Positions 57,921 to 61,058 of a stretch of 61,058 nt of DNA are shown here, one piece after another. This stretch comes from an uncultured Pelagibacteraceae bacterium. GTDB lineage: Bacteria > Pseudomonadota > Alphaproteobacteria > Pelagibacterales > Pelagibacteraceae. The position numbers and the translations under genes were made by a program. Each line of letters opens with the position of its first letter. The first letter of the stretch is position 1. The notes under the pieces were generated by a model. The model saw nothing but the letters and a program-made list of their open reading frames with translations, searched no databases and had not been told where the DNA came from. The stretch covers positions 1-61,058 of the forward strand of contig CACHTQ010000001.1 of assembly GCA_902582845.1 (NCBI GenBank). The letters are read 5' to 3'.

Positions 57921-59253
57921 TATTCAAAAAATACCCAATAAATATTAGAACTGCAATTCCCATAAACCAATTTGTTACTAAAATCGTATAAAAAATATCC
58001 TCATAATCCCCTCCTTTAATATTAATCACATACCATAAACTTAAAAATGGAAGAGCTGTTAATCGAAGAATACTTAGATAAAGACTGTACAATGGTTTTT
58101 TGACTGCTTGGAATACTGCAGTGGTTATAAAAAAAACAGGATAAATTGGGCCAATTAATGCAGCAACCTTTAGATATATCGAACCATGCTTTATTGCCTC
58201 TTGGTTATCAGTAAATAATGATACTAAAAACTCTGCACCCAAAAATATTATTATTCCTGCGCAAATCATAAAAGATGATCCAAATATCAAAGCTTTTCTG
58301 TATAATTCTCTCAATCTATCATAATTTTTTGCACCAAAATTTTGTCCCCCAATAGATAACACCGCTGTATTTAATCCAATTACAGGAAGTAAAAAAACTT
58401 GTTCAATTCTTAAAGCAGCTCCATAACCAGCAGTAGCTAAGTCTCCAAATTGACCAATGAAGTAAAGGATATTAAACAAACCTACACCAATTAATAACAT
58501 GCTAAACATTACAGGAATTGTCTGATACAAAAGTTCTCTTAAAAGATCAAATTTTGGAATAAAACACTCTGGCTTAAGATATTTCTTTAATTCACAACAA
58601 TAAACTTTATAAGCTAAATACAAAAGACCAATAAACTGTGCAACTACTGTGGCTATTGCAAGTCCAGCTATACCAAATGCTGGGATAAAACCATAACCAA
58701 AAATAAATAATGGATTTAGAACAATGTTTAAAAAGAAACTAAAAATTAAAACGTTTCTATAACTTTTTGTATCCCCTTGCGCATTTAGTGTTCCATTTAA
58801 AGAAATTTGTATCAAAACAATTATGGTTCCATAAAAAATTACATCTAGATATTTTCTAGTTAATATAATTGCCTCTTGGTCTGATCCCATAAGAGAAAGT
58901 AAAAAATCTGAAACATTCAAACCAAAAAAAGTAACTAGTATGGATAAAAAGATTGCAAAAATAATTGATTGAGCAACAAATAATGATGCCTTCTTTTTAT
59001 TATTAGCCCCTATATTATTTCCAATTAAAGTATTAGTTCCAGCAGTTAATCCAACACCTATTGCAATAATAGTAAAATAAATTGGAAAAGATTTTGCGAT
59101 TGCTGCTATTGCTTCAGCAGATATTCTTCCTGCGAACCATGTGTCTACTAGATTGTAAAAGGTTTGAAATAATGAACCGACACTTGCTGGAATAGTAACT
59201 TTTCTCAATAAAAACCATATTGGATCTTTAGTTAATTTGAAAGATTGTGACAA
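57883..59253 (-). CDS. MATE family efflux transporter
   Basis: Inner-membrane Na+/H+-coupled exporter of 456 residues, about twelve helices in two MatE repeats. IPASVGSLFQTFYNLVDTWFAGRIS near residues 18-42 and the matching second-repeat start TIPVMFSMLLIGVGLFNILYFI (about 240-261) are typical, as is GLNTAVLSIGGQNFGAKNYDR. Substrates could be toxins, organic acids or vitamin-like compounds. It lies 8 bases after trhO. Confidence 0.92.
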   Translation of the reverse strand: MSQSFKLTKDPIWFLLRKVTIPASVGSLFQTFYNLVDTWFAGRISAEAIAAIAKSFPIYFTIIAIGVGLTAGTNTLIGNNIGANNKKKASLFVAQSIIFAIFLSILVTFFGLNVSDFLLSLMGSDQEAIILTRKYLDVIFYGTIIVLIQISLNGTLNAQGDTKSYRNVLIFSFFLNIVLNPLFIFGYGFIPAFGIAGLAIATVVAQFIGLLYLAYKVYCCELKKYLKPECFIPKFDLLRELLYQTIPVMFSMLLIGVGLFNILYFIGQFGDLATAGYGAALRIEQVFLLPVIGLNTAVLSIGGQNFGAKNYDRLRELYRKALIFGSSFMICAGIIIFLGAEFLVSLFTDNQEAIKHGSIYLKVAALIGPIYPVFFITTAVFQAVKKPLYSLYLSILRLTALPFLSLWYVINIKGGDYEDIFYTILVTNWFMGIAVLIFIGYFLNNVFKQNKSLFTY

Positions 59254-59261
59254 ATAAATCC

Positions 59262-60170
59262 TTAGTTAAATTCTTTTTGAAAATTATATTTTTTTCCTGA
59301 TAGCTTTGCCTTGTATATCTGACTTTGTCTCATTCTAAAACGAGATTTTTGGTTTTTTGAGAGTTTATCAAAACAATTAGGACAAGCTACACCCTCCTCA
59401 TATTTTTTAGATTTTTTATCTTTAATCGAGATTGGTTGTCTACATCCGCCACAAATTGAATAGGTTCCTTGTACTAATCCGTGTTTTAAACTTACTCTGT
59501 TATCGAATACAAAACACTCGCCTTTCCATAAACTTTTTTTTGGTTTGATTTTTTTTAAGTAATTCAAAATTCCACCCTTTAATTGGTAAATATTTTTAAA
59601 ACCTTTTCTTTCTAAATATACAGAGGCTTTTTCACACCTAATTCCACCAGTGCAAAACATTGCTATTGGCTGATCTTTTTTTAATTTTTTTAAATATTTT
59701 GGGAAATCTCTAAAGTTACTAATATTTGGATTTACTGATTTTTTAAAAGAACCAACTTTATGTTCAAAAGGTTTTCTTGCATCTAATAAAAAAGTTTCTT
59801 TTTTTTTAATTAATTTATTCCATTTTGTTGGATCAATGTGAGTATTCTTTTTTGTGATCCTATTCGACATTTTAAGATCCATTGGAACAACTTCTCTTTT
59901 AATTTTCACTTTAGGTTTATGAAAAGGTTTAAATTTACTTATTGAATTATTGACGCTATCAAATTCTTTAATATTCAAAATTTTTTTTAATCTAATAATT
60001 GTGGTTTTAATATCTTTATTCATTCCAGAAATGGATCCATTTAAACCCTCTTTAGAAATGATAATTGATCCATTTATATTTTTATTAGTTAAAAGATTAC
60101 TCAATATTTTTTGATTTTTTTTTAAATCATTTATTTTTTGAAATTTATAAAAACCAAATACAGTGAACAT
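59262..60170 (-). CDS. trhO: tRNA uridine(34) hydroxylase TrhO (YceA-like)
   Basis: Rhodanese-fold enzyme that installs 5-hydroxyuridine at the wobble position. N-terminal UPF0176 domain with EGLNGSISGM, rhodanese domain (about 115-210) with catalytic C173 in AMFCTGGIRCEKAS, and a C-terminal CxxC-containing tail (CGGCRQPIS, CPNCFDKL). It is 302 residues. It shares one base with the O-methyltransferase gene upstream. Confidence 0.92.
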   Translation of the reverse strand: MFTVFGFYKFQKINDLKKNQKILSNLLTNKNINGSIIISKEGLNGSISGMNKDIKTTIIRLKKILNIKEFDSVNNSISKFKPFHKPKVKIKREVVPMDLKMSNRITKKNTHIDPTKWNKLIKKKETFLLDARKPFEHKVGSFKKSVNPNISNFRDFPKYLKKLKKDQPIAMFCTGGIRCEKASVYLERKGFKNIYQLKGGILNYLKKIKPKKSLWKGECFVFDNRVSLKHGLVQGTYSICGGCRQPISIKDKKSKKYEEGVACPNCFDKLSKNQKSRFRMRQSQIYKAKLSGKKYNFQKEFN

Positions 60171-60820
60171 TAAATCTTCCTACAAACAGTCATTCCATCA
60201 CCAAAAGGCACCATGACCTTTTCAATTCTTGTATCCTTAGAGATAAAATCATTCAAATCTCTAATACTTTTTGTAATTTTGTCATTTATATCTTTGTTAA
60301 CAACTTCCCCATGCCATAATACATTATCGATTATCACTAAACCCTCTTTATTCAATAAATCTAAAGAAATTTCATAATATTTTTTATAATTCATTTTATC
60401 TGCATCAATAAAAATTAAGTCAAATTTTTCATTTCTTATACTCATTAAAGTTTCTAATGCTGGTTTAATCATTGTTTTAATCTTGTGATCTTGATTAGCC
60501 TTTTTAAAAAAGCTTTGTGCAACTTTGGTTGTTTCCACATTTTTATCTAACGCAATTATACTGCCTTCATCTGGTAAGGCTAAAGCCATGGATAGTGTAC
60601 TTAAACCTGTAAAAGTTCCTATCTCTAGGACTTTTTTGATTTTAGAAATCTTAATAATCAGATGTAGAAATTGACATTGAGAAATAGAGATTTGCATTCT
60701 TTTTGAATCACCAAGTGATAAGTTGTAATCTATTATCTCTTTTTGAATTGGATGCAATTTCAAACCATTCTTTAGAATATAATCTTGTAAATGTTTTGTG
60801 ATATTAAGGTCTGAACCCAT
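60170..60820 (-). CDS. class I SAM-dependent O-methyltransferase
   Basis: A 216-residue caffeoyl-CoA/catechol O-methyltransferase family protein. KVLEIGTFTGLSTLSMALALP is the SAM motif I (about 60-80), IALDKNVETTKVA the acidic loop, and DLIFIDADKMNYKKYYEISLDLL with VIIDNVLWHGEV the metal-binding Asp/Asn residues. The substrate is unknown. It overlaps trhO by one base and ends 4 bases before gatB on the same strand. Confidence 0.9.
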   Translation of the reverse strand: MGSDLNITKHLQDYILKNGLKLHPIQKEIIDYNLSLGDSKRMQISISQCQFLHLIIKISKIKKVLEIGTFTGLSTLSMALALPDEGSIIALDKNVETTKVAQSFFKKANQDHKIKTMIKPALETLMSIRNEKFDLIFIDADKMNYKKYYEISLDLLNKEGLVIIDNVLWHGEVVNKDINDKITKSIRDLNDFISKDTRIEKVMVPFGDGMTVCRKI

Positions 60821-60824
60821 AACT

Positions 60825-61058
60825 TTATAATTTTTTCTTTAGGATCTCATTGATTAATTGAGGGTTAGCTTTTCCACCTGATGCCTTCATTGCTTGACCA
60901 ACAAAAAAACCAAATAATTTTTCTTTACCTTGTTTATATTCAATAGCTTTTTCTCTGTTATCATTAATTATTTTATCAATTAATGCCTCTAAAGCTTTTG
61001 GGTCACTTTGTTGTTTTAATCCTTTTTCTTCTACAATCTTTTGAGGATCTTTATCACC
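60825..61058 (-). CDS. gatB: Asp/Glu-tRNA amidotransferase subunit B, 3' end
   Basis: The last 77 codons of gatB; the gene runs off the right edge. The YqeY/GatB tail domain is clear: [40 protein letters not shown] and [15 protein letters not shown] with a TAA stop at 60825-60827. GatCAB makes Gln-tRNA and/or Asn-tRNA by amidation, which implies a missing GlnRS or AsnRS in the genome. Confidence 0.93.
   Translation of the reverse strand, partial: GDKDPQKIVEEKGLKQQSDPKALEALIDKIINDNREKAIEYKQGKEKLFGFFVGQAMKASGGKANPQLINEILKKKL

Overview
The window is a dense, very AT-rich stretch of bacterial chromosome. Gene content and style point to an alphaproteobacterium of the SAR11 / Pelagibacterales type. 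Pointers include a SAM-V riboswitch class in front of metY, an NDUFS4-like complex I protein, ihfA-merR and plsX-rpmF-chaperone gene order, a heterotetrameric sarcosine oxidase operon, short proteins, and genes that mostly overlap or abut. The species assignment is inference from these features, not from a database search.

Layout. 1-9.2 kb (+): a cut-off membrane protein, rarD, then a tightly overlapping envelope/DNA/translation string (mltB, an rlpA-like lipoprotein, dacA, tmk, holB, metG, tatD, an MBL-fold hydrolase). metG carries one extra T in a T run that breaks its frame. 9.2-11.4 kb (-): glutathione peroxidase, nhaA, a zinc-ribbon membrane protein. 11.5-13.9 kb (+): tRNA-Pro, NDUFS4-like, an SbmA/BacA transporter, glpX, tRNA-Glu. 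13.9-19.4 kb is accessory in character: a GIY-YIG protein, a two-domain glycosyltransferase, a GT2 glycosyltransferase, a tyrosine recombinase with a long inverted repeat at its start, a small membrane protein, a GC-rich unassigned structured RNA candidate, an alkyltransferase domain and the longest gene-free gap.

19.4-24.6 kb (-): EamA and AEC transporters, hom, a small unlisted-size lipoprotein, argC, rpsI, rplM. 24.6-26.1 kb (+): a short interrupted zinc-ribbon-like reading frame overlapping a SAM-V riboswitch, then metY. 26.1-30.4 kb: ctaA, chorismate mutase, rpmG, a MerR regulator, ihfA, plsX, rpmF, a cytochrome bc1 chaperone, bamE. 30.4-40 kb (-): hppA and a long run 2OG oxygenase-rpiB-glyA-nrdR-ribD-ribE-ribB-ribH-nusB-thiL that covers riboflavin synthesis and one-carbon supply. 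40-41 kb: hemB (+). 41-48.4 kb (-): dapA-smpB-folK-rsh-pyrE-pdxJ-acpS-lepB-rnc-recO.

48.4-57.4 kb (+): a soluble lytic transglycosylase, a minus-strand tRNA-Ser, soxBDAG, and an amino-acid-type binding protein plus permease with no ATPase nearby. Sarcosine oxidase feeds methylene-THF and glycine, which glyA and the methionine genes can use. 57.4-61 kb (-): thermonuclease, MATE transporter, trhO, an O-methyltransferase and the 3' end of gatB running off the edge.

The strongest points for a second look are the GC-rich RNA candidate at 18.47-18.64 kb, the interrupted CxxC/CxxC reading frame in the metY leader, the inverted repeats at the recombinase and soxB starts, the metG frameshift, and tRNA genes followed two bases later by start codons.
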